From assembly GCA_964619885.1 (NCBI GenBank), contig CAZUGA010000061.1, positions 1 to 16,458 of the forward strand: DNA of 16,458 nucleotides, in the 5' to 3' direction. The translations under genes and the position numbers were made by a program. Within the stretch, counting starts at the first letter, position 1; every line of letters begins with the position of its first letter. The notes under the pieces were generated by a model. That model was given only the letters and a program-made list of their open reading frames with translations, had not been told where the DNA came from and made no database searches. Shown piece by piece: positions 1 through 8,137 of this stretch. The stretch comes from CAZUGA01 sp964619885. GTDB taxonomy: Bacteria > Pseudomonadota > Gammaproteobacteria > Methylococcales > UBA1147.

Positions 1-312
1 GTCACTGGTCATGTATCGCCCAGTATGGGGATCATAATACCTAAAGTAGTTATAGTGCAATCCAGTCTCCGCGTCAAAATACTGCCCCGGAAACCTGAGA
101 TTAAACGTCACGGTGCCCGAGGTTGCGGTATCCCCATAAGGCGCCGCATCCGCTGTCCACACCACGGTTTGTTGATCATCGGTCAGCACCTTCGGTGTGG
201 CCAAGTGATCATTATGAATGTAATAAATCTCCGCCCCGCTGGTCGTAGCAAATAGAAGACCGGCCAGGACAATCAACAGAGAACTAAATTTATTTTTGAG
301 AGTTGTTTTCAT
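1..312 (-). CDS. RHS-associated core domain protein with its own signal peptide (5' part; runs off the window)
   Basis: The gene starts with ATG at 312 and stays open for 104 codons to the window edge. An AGGAAG ribosome-binding site lies just upstream, overlapping the stop codon of the larger RHS gene, so the two are probably translationally coupled (10 bases between stop and start). Residues 1-27 form a signal peptide: a basic start (MKTTLKNK), a hydrophobic run and an Ala-containing cleavage region. Next comes the hallmark RHS core start, YYIHNDHLATPKVLTD (residues 30-45). Then follow the GQYFDAETGLHYNYFRYYDPHTGRY elements (residues 76-100, quoted here in part as YFRYYDPHTGRY), which define the RHS repeat-associated core. 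In ordinary RHS proteins this core is joined to the YD-repeat shell and followed by a variable C-terminal (often toxin) tail. Here it is exported separately. The tail lies outside the window, so effector activity cannot be judged. Confidence 0.88.
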   Translation of the reverse strand, partial: MKTTLKNKFSSLLIVLAGLLFATTSGAEIYYIHNDHLATPKVLTDDQQTVVWTADAAPYGDTATSGTVTFNLRFPGQYFDAETGLHYNYFRYYDPHTGRYMTSD

Positions 313-322
313 GGCGGCTTCC

Positions 323-3300
323 TTATGGATTGACAACGCTAGTGACCCACTTTTGCACCGGGGCATCACTGCTGCCCTGGTTGCGCGCGTCGATCCGGAT
401 CTTGTTGGTGTTCCCTACATCGATGTAACCCGTGGTATTAAACACCAACGTGTTCGAAGGGCTGTAGGCCTGCAATTCAACCCACGCGTGATTGGTCGCG
501 TCCCCTTTGAACCTGAACCGGTACTCGTAACTACCGCTGCCGCCGGATGCGGTCGCGGTAAATGTGACTAGCGTGCCTTCTGTGACCGGAAAGCTCGGCG
601 TGTGCGTTTCGGTCAGTCCGGTCGCCACACCGGCTGAATTCACCGGGGCATTCATCCATTTCTTGGTCGGTACATCGGTACTGCCTTGATTACGTGCATC
701 CACCCGGAATTTGTTCGTCGAGCCGACAAACCCGGTGGTGTCAAAGACGTAAGTGCCTGAGGGGTCATATCCACGCTGTAAGGTCCAAACCTCATTCGTG
801 GCCGCACCCTTAAACCAGAAGGCGTATTCATAATTCCCGCTGCCGCCACTGGCGACCGCGGTTAATGTGATGCTAGCGCCTTCAAGAGGGACCGGGTTAA
901 ACGTCGGATTGGCGGTTAAGGTCATCGCATTCGCCGGTGGCGGTGGACTGCTACTCGGCACCCACATGGCCAGCGCTTCAGTGCCCAGGTACACGTATTC
1001 TTTCTCCCAATTCCCTGTGGAATCGGTCTCGGCCAACAATTGGCCGTTTAGACCGTAATGGTAATTGGTGGTCGTCCCCGATACGGTTTTCTGGACCCGT
1101 TCGCCTTGGCCGTTGTATACATAACTGGCTACGGTGCTGGCGCCCAATTCAACTAAATCCATGCGATTGTGCGCCGCATAATTGAAGGTATAGGTACCGT
1201 TATCCTCGATATTACCGTTGGCACTATATTGAAAACTGCGGGGATTGGCGCCGGTGATCTGTTCGAGCTGGTTGCTGGTCGCAGGATTCGAGTATTGGTA
1301 GTTCTGCGTACTGCTGTTATGCGTCTTCAGCGTCCGATTACTGTTTTCATCGTGATTGTAGACCCACGCATCGGTGCTGTCGGTAGCGGTAGCCAATCGG
1401 TCCAGGTTGTCGTAGGTGTATAAAGTATTCTGGGCCGTATTAAGATGATCCGTTAAGTTTTCTAAATTATCCGCTCCATCATAAGTGTAGTTATAGTCGA
1501 CGACGCCCCCCTGATCATTGTCTTCCAAGCGGTAATCGAGATCATAATTGCGATCCAGTTGAATGCCATTTTTGTAAGTCAACTTCGCCAGCGGCCCAAA
1601 CGGGAGGTAACTCAGGGTATGCACGACATCCTCCGTCACACCACTCAGTGTGGCACTGATACGCTCGACTTGGCCGAGGGTATTGTAGTGATATTCCACC
1701 TGTCGCCCACTGGGATAGGTGATATGGGTCAGTTGGTCGGCGCCATTGTACAGATAGCTCAGCGTGTTCGTGATGCCGTTGCGGGTGCTGTTATGGTGAA
1801 TCACATTGCCGCGCTTGTCGTAATCATACGCATCGGTCCCACTGGCATCCACCCGGCTGGTTAATCGGCCTATGCCGTTTTGTGCGGTGGGGTCATCGTA
1901 GTTGAAGGTGATATCCAGGCTGTTGTCGGTGTAATCGATCAACGTCAGACGGTTGAGTGCGTCGTATTGGTAGTTGACGATCTCACCCCGCGCATCGGTA
2001 CTTTGAATGACATTGCCCGCGTCGTCATGCTGAAACAGGGTCGTACCGGTATCGGGGCTGTCGATTTGGGTGGTCTCACCCAGCGCATTGATCGTATAGT
2101 CGGTGTTCAGACCTTTGGGGTCGGTGACTTGGGTGACTTGATCCAACACGTCGTAGGCGATGATCGCATCATTGGTATCGGCATCGGTTTGTTTGACCAA
2201 CCGGTTGAGCGCATCGAAGGCAAACATCGTGGGTTGATTGCGCCCATTGGTGATCATTTCGAGGTTGCTGTTGAGGTCATAATCATACTTAGTGACCTGG
2301 TTGGCGCCACCGGTGTATTTAATCAACCGACTCAGCTCATCGAATTCCCGGGTTTGCATCCGGGTTAAAGTACCCGTGGGGTCGAAAGTTTTGGTTTCTG
2401 TGCGGTTACCGGCCGCATCCAGGGTATAGATGATTTTATTCGGAGTCGGTGTCGTGTTGTCGTGTATTTCTTTGAGCCGGCGTGCTTCATCATATATATA
2501 AGTGAGCACCAAGCCATTGGGTTGGGTCAGGCTGGTGAGATTACCCGCCGGATCGTAACCGAAGAGTGTCGCGTGGCCGTCGACGGTGCGCGATTCAAGG
2601 CGCCCGCGGGGATCATAGGCCAAGTGACTGATCAATCCGTTTGGGTCTTCTAAAGTTTCCGGTCGGCCGCTGGCATCGTGTTGGGTGATCTTGCTGGGTG
2701 GAATTAGCGGCGTTTTGACCTCGGTTAAATTACCCAAGGCATCGTAAGTCAATGTGGTGACATCAGTCACATTGGTCCGTGGACCATCAATGGAAATCAG
2801 CAGGTTTTGGCTATTATAGGTATAGCGCGTGATCCTCTCTTTAGCCGAGGCCATATCGGTTTCGGTGATTGAACGCAAGCGACCCAGACTATCGTAGCCG
2901 TATCGGGTCCGTTTGATCAGGTTATTATTGTTGTCTTTAACATCGATACGTGTCGGTACCCTATAAGTCGCATGCCAGCCGGTTTGAATTCTCCGCTGCT
3001 GGGGCGTGCCTTTGGCTTCGAACCGGCTGATTTCAAGATTGCGGGTGTTGTAGGCGTATTCGGTCAGGTTGTTTTCCCAATCCGTTACGGTTTTGATATT
3101 GCCGTTGGTATCGTAGGTGTAGTTCTGGTTCGCGGCGACGCAATTGGTCGAAGCGTGGCCCTCGACCTGGGTGACTTTGCGTACACCGAATAGGGTGGTG
3201 ACGTGGTAGGTCGTATCTTTACCCAATGGATTGGAAACAATTACGCGTGGGTCGCTGAGGTCATCGATATCGGTATAGTCCAGCGTACTGTGTTCGACAC

Positions 3301-4540
3301 CACCGGCGTGTTCGGATGATATCGCTCGGCCTTGGGCGTCGTAGGTCCAGGTCGCGAAGCGGTCGTTTTTCTCGTTGGTGATTCCCGTTAAAGCATGGGG
3401 GAAATTGGCATCTTCGTAGTGGTAAATCCGAAATGGGTTGTCGCTCAGATCTAAGGGCGTTAGGTCCGGGTAGGTGACGGTGGACAGGTTATTGTCGACA
3501 TCGTAAGCGTAATGATAAACCTCGCCATCGGGGTCAGTCATCGTGTCGACACGTTTATTGACATCGTATGTAAAAATCAGTGTGCGACCAAAAGGACCGG
3601 TGACGATATCCAGCGTATCAGGGTCGTCGTCCCCTCCTAATGCGCTTGGGATGCCATAGCTCAGCGTTTGAGTTAAGCCACCACGCGGTGTGATACTCAC
3701 TAACTTGCCATTGACGTCATAATCTTCAACCGTATCGCTAGTTTGCGTATATCGCCAACCCGTGAAATTACCGACTGAGTCGGTCAGTTGTTCTAACTGG
3801 TCATTAACATCCGCATCCGAGGCCCAGAGAGTACCATTTAAGTTGAAGAATAGGACTTTACCGTTCGGACGAATTACGTGTGCCGATGAATAAGTCGGTG
3901 TTGCGTACAATTCTATTCTTCCCTCGTAGTCACCTCGCCAATGACTCCCCCACCGAGAGTCGGTAACTGTGTTGTTGCTGTTGTAATACCTGGTCAGTCT
4001 CAGAGGAACACTACCAGTACCGGAATAGTCCGGTTCAGTTTGGAATTTATTACCGTTTAACGTATTAATTGGATTGCCTGTGCACACGTCTTCGGGTTGA
4101 CCAATATTTTTCGGGCCGTCGGGTGTCGTTTGAATCTGCAAAGCTCTACTTATGAACGTTGTATTAGTCGTTTCTTCACAAGCATAAGTGACACCATCTG
4201 ACTGAAGCATTAAATTGCCATATTGAACTGTAATATCGCGCTGGTCTATTCTGTAAAGGGTATCACCATTTGTAATGCCAGAAAGGGTGTCCTCATAGGC
4301 AAAAGTCCATGCGCCTGAAGGATTTGCGCCTACATTACAATAACCTTCTCCTTCATAATAATTTGTAATATCATCCATTGCCTGCGATTCAGAAGTACAG
4401 TTAAAACTTATACAGGGACCTATCGAATCGTAAAGTGTTGTTGAGCTTTGGGCCGGTTTTACACCGATAAGGGGTACAAAACCTATAAAAAGCAATAGAC
4501 AGGTTAATAATTTTGGATTGGGATTAGTTCTTAAAAACAT
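323..4540 (-). CDS. Secreted RHS/YD-repeat protein ending in two Ig-like modules, lacking its own RHS core end
   Basis: A protein of about 1,405 residues. I chose ATG 4540 because it has a GAGG upstream and gives a compact signal peptide (MFLRTNPNPK followed by a Leu-rich run). An in-frame TTG at 4558 with AGGAAG nine bases upstream would add six residues and cannot be excluded. After an N-terminal region there is a DUF6531-like RHS entry motif (GNPINTLNGNKF). Dozens of YD repeats follow (YDxxGxL/N..., such as YDALGNLTEV, YDPAGNLTSLTQPNG and YDALNRL), which in this family build a hollow beta-shell. It reaches the pre-core segment EKEYVYLGTEALAMW, then breaks off into a Ser/Pro linker (SSSPPPP) and two tandem Ig-like modules of about 100 residues before TAA at 323. 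The next gene supplies the normal core motif. The product is probably exported by Sec; whether it is a surface protein or an effector shell is not shown. Confidence 0.93.
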   Translation of the reverse strand: MFLRTNPNPKLLTCLLLFIGFVPLIGVKPAQSSTTLYDSIGPCISFNCTSESQAMDDITNYYEGEGYCNVGANPSGAWTFAYEDTLSGITNGDTLYRIDQRDITVQYGNLMLQSDGVTYACEETTNTTFISRALQIQTTPDGPKNIGQPEDVCTGNPINTLNGNKFQTEPDYSGTGSVPLRLTRYYNSNNTVTDSRWGSHWRGDYEGRIELYATPTYSSAHVIRPNGKVLFFNLNGTLWASDADVNDQLEQLTDSVGNFTGWRYTQTSDTVEDYDVNGKLVSITPRGGLTQTLSYGIPSALGGDDDPDTLDIVTGPFGRTLIFTYDVNKRVDTMTDPDGEVYHYAYDVDNNLSTVTYPDLTPLDLSDNPFRIYHYEDANFPHALTGITNEKNDRFATWTYDAQGRAISSEHAGGVEHSTLDYTDIDDLSDPRVIVSNPLGKDTTYHVTTLFGVRKVTQVEGHASTNCVAANQNYTYDTNGNIKTVTDWENNLTEYAYNTRNLEISRFEAKGTPQQRRIQTGWHATYRVPTRIDVKDNNNNLIKRTRYGYDSLGRLRSITETDMASAKERITRYTYNSQNLLISIDGPRTNVTDVTTLTYDALGNLTEVKTPLIPPSKITQHDASGRPETLEDPNGLISHLAYDPRGRLESRTVDGHATLFGYDPAGNLTSLTQPNGLVLTYIYDEARRLKEIHDNTTPTPNKIIYTLDAAGNRTETKTFDPTGTLTRMQTREFDELSRLIKYTGGANQVTKYDYDLNSNLEMITNGRNQPTMFAFDALNRLVKQTDADTNDAIIAYDVLDQVTQVTDPKGLNTDYTINALGETTQIDSPDTGTTLFQHDDAGNVIQSTDARGEIVNYQYDALNRLTLIDYTDNSLDITFNYDDPTAQNGIGRLTSRVDASGTDAYDYDKRGNVIHHNSTRNGITNTLSYLYNGADQLTHITYPSGRQVEYHYNTLGQVERISATLSGVTEDVVHTLSYLPFGPLAKLTYKNGIQLDRNYDLDYRLEDNDQGGVVDYNYTYDGADNLENLTDHLNTAQNTLYTYDNLDRLATATDSTDAWVYNHDENSNRTLKTHNSSTQNYQYSNPATSNQLEQITGANPRSFQYSANGNIEDNGTYTFNYAAHNRMDLVELGASTVASYVYNGQGERVQKTVSGTTTNYHYGLNGQLLAETDSTGNWEKEYVYLGTEALAMWVPSSSPPPPANAMTLTANPTFNPVPLEGASITLTAVASGGSGNYEYAFWFKGAATNEVWTLQRGYDPSGTYVFDTTGFVGSTNKFRVDARNQGSTDVPTKKWMNAPVNSAGVATGLTETHTPSFPVTEGTLVTFTATASGGSGSYEYRFRFKGDATNHAWVELQAYSPSNTLVFNTTGYIDVGNTNKIRIDARNQGSSDAPVQKWVTSVVNP
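326..634 (-). repeat. Ig-like module 2 of the RHS protein
   Basis: Second copy of the module described for 635-931. It ends directly at the stop codon of the RHS gene. It keeps SGGSGSYEYRF, FKGDATN, TTGYID and the RIDARNQGSSDAP block. The module probably acts as a spacer or adhesive domain; no catalytic residues are evident. Confidence 0.75.
635..931 (-). repeat. Ig-like module 1 of the RHS protein
   Basis: This stretch encodes the first of two homologous modules at the C-terminus of the large RHS protein. Shared blocks with module 2 are EGxxxTxTAxASGGSGxYEYxFxFKGxATN, V.F.TTG....NTNK.R(V/I)DARNQGS.D.P..KW. The pattern (SGGSGxYEY) is typical of bacterial Ig/PKD-like surface modules. The protein repeat is clear. 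The DNA copies have diverged, so this is not a recent duplication. Confidence 0.75.
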
Positions 4541-5179
4541 AATTTGTATATTCCTCAAAAATTATCGCTTCCTGATCGAAATCAGAGAGATTTGATCTAC
4601 CCTATAGACGCTACTGCTAAAACGTTGGCTTTCACCATAGCAATCTATAGTCCATTGTTTGTTTTCGCCCTATAATCATTGAGTTAATAACTTTGGTATG
4701 ACAATAAGATCCATCGGCTTGTTATTTTGTAAATTAACCTGACAGATACTCGTAGATCATTGTCTATCATCCTGGTAGAAATACCTCGGTCGTTTTGGGG
4801 CCGGCCCCTATTGCTAAGGCGGGATCTATTCGAAGAATGGTTACTCATGTCGACCGACAACCAACGCAATTACAGTATCTTTTGGCGTTCATCCTGAATC
4901 CGTGACTCCAATCCTGTCAATCAGCTTGTAAAAATTGCCAGTTTTTTCAAAAAAACAGCATCCAATTTTACCAGTACAATTTTGTAGGCCATTGTTTACT
5001 ATTACTTAATCTCAATCAATATATACGCTCAATATATACGCTGATACTGGAAAAAATTGGATGCTGATTTCCATACTATTGATAAAATGTGTTATCAAGA
5101 GTAAAACTTGACCCATAAAAGCCTCTAGAAAACGTGCCAGAAGCGTAGCTTTTCATTTTCCGTGTCGGGGCCGTGCACG
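4541..5179. other. Intergenic region without a convincing gene, containing an inverted-repeat structure
   Basis: No open reading frame here has both a ribosome-binding site and a recognisable product. A 61-codon minus frame at 4684-4869 is rich in Ser, Arg and Asn and looks random. The region is AT-rich towards 4920-5100. It holds the inverted repeat and tandem repeat listed separately, and a perfect 12-bp palindrome GGGGCCGGCCCC at 4797-4808. The upstream part of the RHS gene (4560-4700 on the minus strand) should contain its promoter, but I see no clear -35/-10 pair. Confidence 0.5.
4956..5066. repeat. Long imperfect inverted repeat enclosing a 13-bp tandem duplication
   Basis: The left arm is 4956-4976 (starts CAGCATCCAATTTTACC). 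The right arm, 5045-5066, is its reverse complement except for one indel and one substitution in an A-run. The roughly 68 bp between the arms include two head-to-tail copies of CAATATATACGCT at 5017-5029 and 5030-5042. The arrangement could be a small non-autonomous mobile element (MITE), a recombinase target or a large cruciform. No clear target-site duplication flanks it. Confidence 0.6.
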
Positions 5180-5181
5180 TT
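5131..5181 (-). terminator. Candidate transcription terminator after the NYN gene
   Basis: A perfect 7-bp stem AACGTGC (5131-5137) / GCACGTT (5175-5181) encloses a smaller AAGC/GCTT hairpin. Read on the minus strand the stem is followed by TTTTC. It overlaps the stop codon of the NYN gene. The loop is long and the T tract short, so this is a weak call. Confidence 0.3.
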
Positions 5182-5842
5182 ACCAATGTTCCGGTTTTTT
5201 TATAACGCGTTTACGGGTTAGAACCTTATCGGGTAATTGGCATTTTGTCAGCTCATCCGTTTTTATTCCGTGGCGCAGCCAATCCGAATATTCGTGTAAA
5301 TCAGCGCTGGGTTTTCGGTCACTGTTACGAACAGGTGTAACAATACCTATCTTGATTCCTGGATTCCGTTCTTTGGTGATGCGGACAGCCGGAGAGATAT
5401 CGCTATCATTGGAAAAGAGAACCAGCTGTTCACATGATTTATCGATTGCATCACAGAGCATATGCAGTGCGATGTTAACATCAGTATGTTTTTCTTCGGA
5501 TTTCCAAACGTCGTGTTTTCTATCGAAATCTACAGGGTCAGCGTAGGGATGGTAAGTTCCTCTTGTGATGAAGTATTTACCTTTGATGATTTCGATGATG
5601 GGTGAATGTGTTTTCAGGGCAAGCAAATAGTCCTGCTGTGCCTTACAAGACGCTTCCCCTCTTTTCGATAATTTTGCTTTGATATCCGCAGTGAAATATT
5701 TGATGCCAACAAGTTCTGCCTGCGGATTCTGTTCCTTGCAGAGCCGTGTTGCTAATGCGGAAATATCGAGCCATTTCCAAGATGTATTTTTGAGGCTACC
5801 GAAATACAAATTAAAACCGTCTATATAGACAATAGTGCGCAA
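5180..5842 (-). CDS. NYN (PIN-like) domain protein, probable ribonuclease of the LabA/DUF88 family
   Basis: The 220-residue product starts with TTG at 5842, which is supported by GAGG six bases upstream and by the domain starting immediately (MRTIVYIDGFN). NYN domains are PIN-like metal-dependent RNases. The acidic residues expected for metal binding are visible: Asp8 and Asn11 in IDGFN, the EEKHTDV segment (Glu117, Asp121) and SNDSD at 144-148. The remainder alternates beta strands and helices as expected for a single-domain protein, with a basic tail (TRKRVIKK). It lies directly downstream of a strong terminator and has no co-directional partner within 200 bp, so it is probably transcribed alone. 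Related proteins occur in phage-defence and mobile-element contexts, which would fit the adjacent recombinase. The RNA target cannot be inferred. Confidence 0.85.
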   Translation of the reverse strand: MRTIVYIDGFNLYFGSLKNTSWKWLDISALATRLCKEQNPQAELVGIKYFTADIKAKLSKRGEASCKAQQDYLLALKTHSPIIEIIKGKYFITRGTYHPYADPVDFDRKHDVWKSEEKHTDVNIALHMLCDAIDKSCEQLVLFSNDSDISPAVRITKERNPGIKIGIVTPVRNSDRKPSADLHEYSDWLRHGIKTDELTKCQLPDKVLTRKRVIKKPEHW

Positions 5843-5874
5843 TTATGGCCTCACAAATCTTTGGTATAGAATTG

Positions 5875-5896
5875 AAAAAACCGCCCGAAGGCGGTT
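5875..5896 (-). terminator. Rho-independent terminator with TTCG tetraloop
   Basis: On the minus strand AACCGCC, TTCG, GGCGGTT form a perfect 7-bp stem closed by a stable TTCG tetraloop. The stem runs into six T residues (5880-5875). It lies about 175 bp downstream of the recombinase stop and about 33 bp upstream of the NYN start, so it separates those two units. Read on the plus strand the hairpin is followed by only CTTT and would be weaker. Confidence 0.85.
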
Positions 5897-6004
5897 CTTT
5901 CTCCCCAAGCTCCATTGAATCAACTTCACAAGGGGGCGGTTGACTCTTACTTTAAGCAAACTATTGCTATTTGTAAAGTGCTAGTCCCTTCCAATATGAA
6001 ATGT

Positions 6005-6066
6005 GCCTGAAATAACGTTTGGATTTTTCATCATGGGGCGTTTTACGCAAATCCCCAAATTCAGGC
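6005..6066. repeat. Interrupted long hairpin beside the recombinase stop codon
   Basis: Pairs are GCCTGAA (6005-6011) with TTCAGGC (6060-6066), TTTGG (6018-6022) with CCAAA (6055-6059), and ATTT (6023-6026) with AAAT (6049-6052). The unpaired strands are ATAACG and CC, and the loop is 22 nt. The layout of short stems with one-sided bulges is reminiscent of folded attC-type recombination sites, but I do not see a convincing GTTRRRY core. It could also be an mRNA 3' structure. Confidence 0.45.
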
Positions 6067-6069
6067 GAA

Positions 6070-7161
6070 CTACCGATCATCTAAAACGGCCTGCAATTCT
6101 TCATCGGTAATCCGGGCATATTGCAACGAATAAGCGGCATTTTTGTGGCCTAATTGGCGTTGTACCGCCGCCACATTGCCAGTTTTTTCCATCACATGTC
6201 GGCCCATGGCATGACGGGCTGAATGCGGGGTTTTACCTTTGACGCCCGCCAAGCGGCAGACCTCGTTCCAGATCGTATTGATGACCACCGGCGATAGCCG
6301 GCCGTGACTTTGGGGTTTGTTGGACGCCGGCAAAAACAGGGCCGGCGACATCGTCCAATAGTCGGCGTCGCCGCTTCGTTCATGGTCGAGATAGTCCTGG
6401 ATCGCTTTTAATCCTTCGCGACTGATTTTATAGCGATGCTGAGTTTCGCCTTTTTCCGTAGTGGTGACGAATCGTCGATCAAAATCGATTGCATCGATAT
6501 TGAGCTGGGTCACGGCCGCCCGTCGCATGCCGGTCTCGATCAGCAAGTAGACCACCGCCCTATTCCGCCAGGCGCGATAGCCTTTTCGGCGCGGCCTCTG
6601 TTCGGCGAAATCCGTTTTGATGCGTCGATTCCGCGACCGACCCCCGGTCACCGGTAGATAATCGGCGGCATCGAGAATCTTCCGCCGCTCCTGCGACGTA
6701 ATCGCCCGTTGGATTTCTAGCCCGGTTCCCGGAACAACGGTTTTTACTTTCGCCATGGGATTTCCCAACGGGAACGGTGCCAGTTTATGGATCCATTTGG
6801 CAAAGGTTTTTAAATGGGCAACGATGCGGTTGATGGTTCGATCCGAATACACCCGATTGCCGTTTTCCTTCACGTCCTTTCTTAAACCACTCACAAAGGC
6901 CCGAGAAAGCCGTGCCGTCCAGATCGCACGGTCTTCACGCCCCTCTTCTCGCAGCACAAAATCTATAAAGCGCTGAAGATCGCGCCGCTGCACCTTTTGA
7001 GAACTTTCTGCGGTACTGACTTCAACGGCAAAATACGCCTGAAACCAAGCGCTCAATGTGTCGGGAAAATTGTCTTTGAATGTTGTTCCAAACGTCGCTG
7101 GTAATGCGCTATGCGCCACCATCGGCAAGGATATATTCTTTCGTATAGTAATTTGGGGCAT
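6070..7161 (-). CDS. Tyrosine recombinase/integrase (phage integrase family)
   Basis: The 363-residue product starts at ATG 7161. Residues about 30-130 form a SAM-like N-terminal DNA-binding domain. The catalytic domain carries the full set for the family: Arg213 in ETGMRRAAV, Lys237 in TTEKGETQHR, His313 and Arg316 in HSARHAMG, His339 in LGHKN, and nucleophile Tyr348 in SLQYARI. It is therefore predicted to be active in cutting and rejoining DNA at short inverted core sites. A basic insertion (RSRNRRIKTDFAEQRPRRKGYR, about residues 175-196) lies before the Arg box. No excisionase, phage structural or conjugation genes are nearby, so the cognate element is unclear. The hairpin at 6005-6066 lies only a few bases past the stop codon and is a candidate target site. 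The ribosome-binding site is weak (AGAAG). Confidence 0.95.
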   Translation of the reverse strand: MPQITIRKNISLPMVAHSALPATFGTTFKDNFPDTLSAWFQAYFAVEVSTAESSQKVQRRDLQRFIDFVLREEGREDRAIWTARLSRAFVSGLRKDVKENGNRVYSDRTINRIVAHLKTFAKWIHKLAPFPLGNPMAKVKTVVPGTGLEIQRAITSQERRKILDAADYLPVTGGRSRNRRIKTDFAEQRPRRKGYRAWRNRAVVYLLIETGMRRAAVTQLNIDAIDFDRRFVTTTEKGETQHRYKISREGLKAIQDYLDHERSGDADYWTMSPALFLPASNKPQSHGRLSPVVINTIWNEVCRLAGVKGKTPHSARHAMGRHVMEKTGNVAAVQRQLGHKNAAYSLQYARITDEELQAVLDDR

Positions 7162-7196
7162 TTATTGAGCTTCTGACGGCATGATAGAGGAGAAAT

Positions 7197-7253
7197 ATGA
7201 CACAATTACTTCACGAAAGATACCTTTTGTTAAGTAAAATAGTAGGGTGGTGA
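7197..7253 (+). pseudogene. Possible truncated 5' end of a gene (18 codons, kinase-like start)
   Basis: On the plus strand a strong GAGGAG site stands five bases before ATG 7197. The frame reads MTQLLHERYLLLSKIVGW and then stops. The segment ERYLLLSKI is what the first strand of many bacterial Ser/Thr (Hanks-type) kinases looks like (RYxLLSKIGxGG). It might be the stump of a gene disrupted by the neighbouring recombinase. It is short, so chance is a real alternative. Confidence 0.25.
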
Positions 7254-7354
7254 CAGTCGGGTATGGACTAAATCCGGACGGTCAGGGGATATAATCGCGA
7301 TCGACATCAGTCGACGCACGGGAATCAGTCGCAAGATTTTAAAAACTATAAGCC

Positions 7355-8137
7355 CTAACCATCGATATTCTGAAACCACCCGAATTGACAACCAAAAAAA
7401 AGGCATTCCGCAGCAGTCCCTGGAACAGTATCGACGATCGCCGTTTGCTGCAAACCTTTGCAGGCATTACCGAAGGATTTCTTTTGATTCGACGAGCAAA
7501 GTAATTCATAGCAAGCCTGAGAGATTGGTTGAACTTTAGGACTATTATTCAATCTCCACACTACCAAATAGTCATCGACAGCGGCGGAAGGAGGCTTTGT
7601 TTTATATTGGGTTACCGCTTCCCAAATCTCATGAATGTTATGTGTTGAGGACATCAGAGTGACGGACGGATGCAAACGGAACTGCAGGGATTCCCATTGA
7701 TCTGATGGTATTTGTGAAAGTTGATTGGTGGACAGCAGATCAGCATCCGGGGCATCGAATGCGTTTAACACGGCCCATTCAAGTGCGGCGATCTCCGACC
7801 AAACAACGGGATGATTCTCGCTTTTTAACCAGTTACTCAGACGGTGCCCCAAATGCCGTAGCGAAGTCGAACCCGATGGATGGTCGAATAGATAAGACGT
7901 CATAATTTTTCCAAAACGGGTGTCGCCCAGCTCTACCAGCAGCACTGGGAAGTCATTGGCTAGGGCATCCTGTAAGCGCACATAATATCCATTGCGGTAA
8001 ACAGTCAATCGATCGATCGATCCCGGCGGGTGGCTGTTATTGATCTGTTGGGAAAGAAGTGCTTCATTGTGGCCATGGACGATATAATCGGCAAACTGCT
8101 GTTGCAGCTGCCGCAAACCCGTTCTTTCAGTTTTCAT
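7355..8137 (-). CDS. bufC: DUF2063 family protein, MNIO partner (BufC/HvfC-like)
   Basis: The 260-residue product starts at ATG 8137 and overlaps the end of the bufB-like gene by 11 bp. The N-terminal DUF2063 domain is recognisable from VYRNGYYVRLQDALANDFP (residues 46-64), the VLLVELGD segment after it, and EIAALEWAVLNAFDAPDAD (115-133). In described MNIO/RiPP systems the DUF2063 protein is the partner that binds the precursor and delivers it to the DUF692 enzyme. The C-terminal half (residues 135-260) is poorly conserved to my eye and fits a RiPP recognition-like domain, which is inference. No transmembrane segment or signal peptide is present, so it acts in the cytoplasm. It is the last gene of its transcription unit; no clear terminator follows. 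Confidence 0.88.
   Translation of the reverse strand: MKTERTGLRQLQQQFADYIVHGHNEALLSQQINNSHPPGSIDRLTVYRNGYYVRLQDALANDFPVLLVELGDTRFGKIMTSYLFDHPSGSTSLRHLGHRLSNWLKSENHPVVWSEIAALEWAVLNAFDAPDADLLSTNQLSQIPSDQWESLQFRLHPSVTLMSSTHNIHEIWEAVTQYKTKPPSAAVDDYLVVWRLNNSPKVQPISQACYELLCSSNQKKSFGNACKGLQQTAIVDTVPGTAAECLFFGCQFGWFQNIDG

Noticed and set aside
4684..4869. Minus-strand 61-residue frame in the RHS/NYN gap
   Set aside because: Random-looking Ser/Arg/Asn-rich composition and no recognisable motif or start signal.
5017..5042. CRISPR or iteron array
   Set aside because: Only two 13-bp units without spacers or further copies; neither an array nor a recognisable origin.
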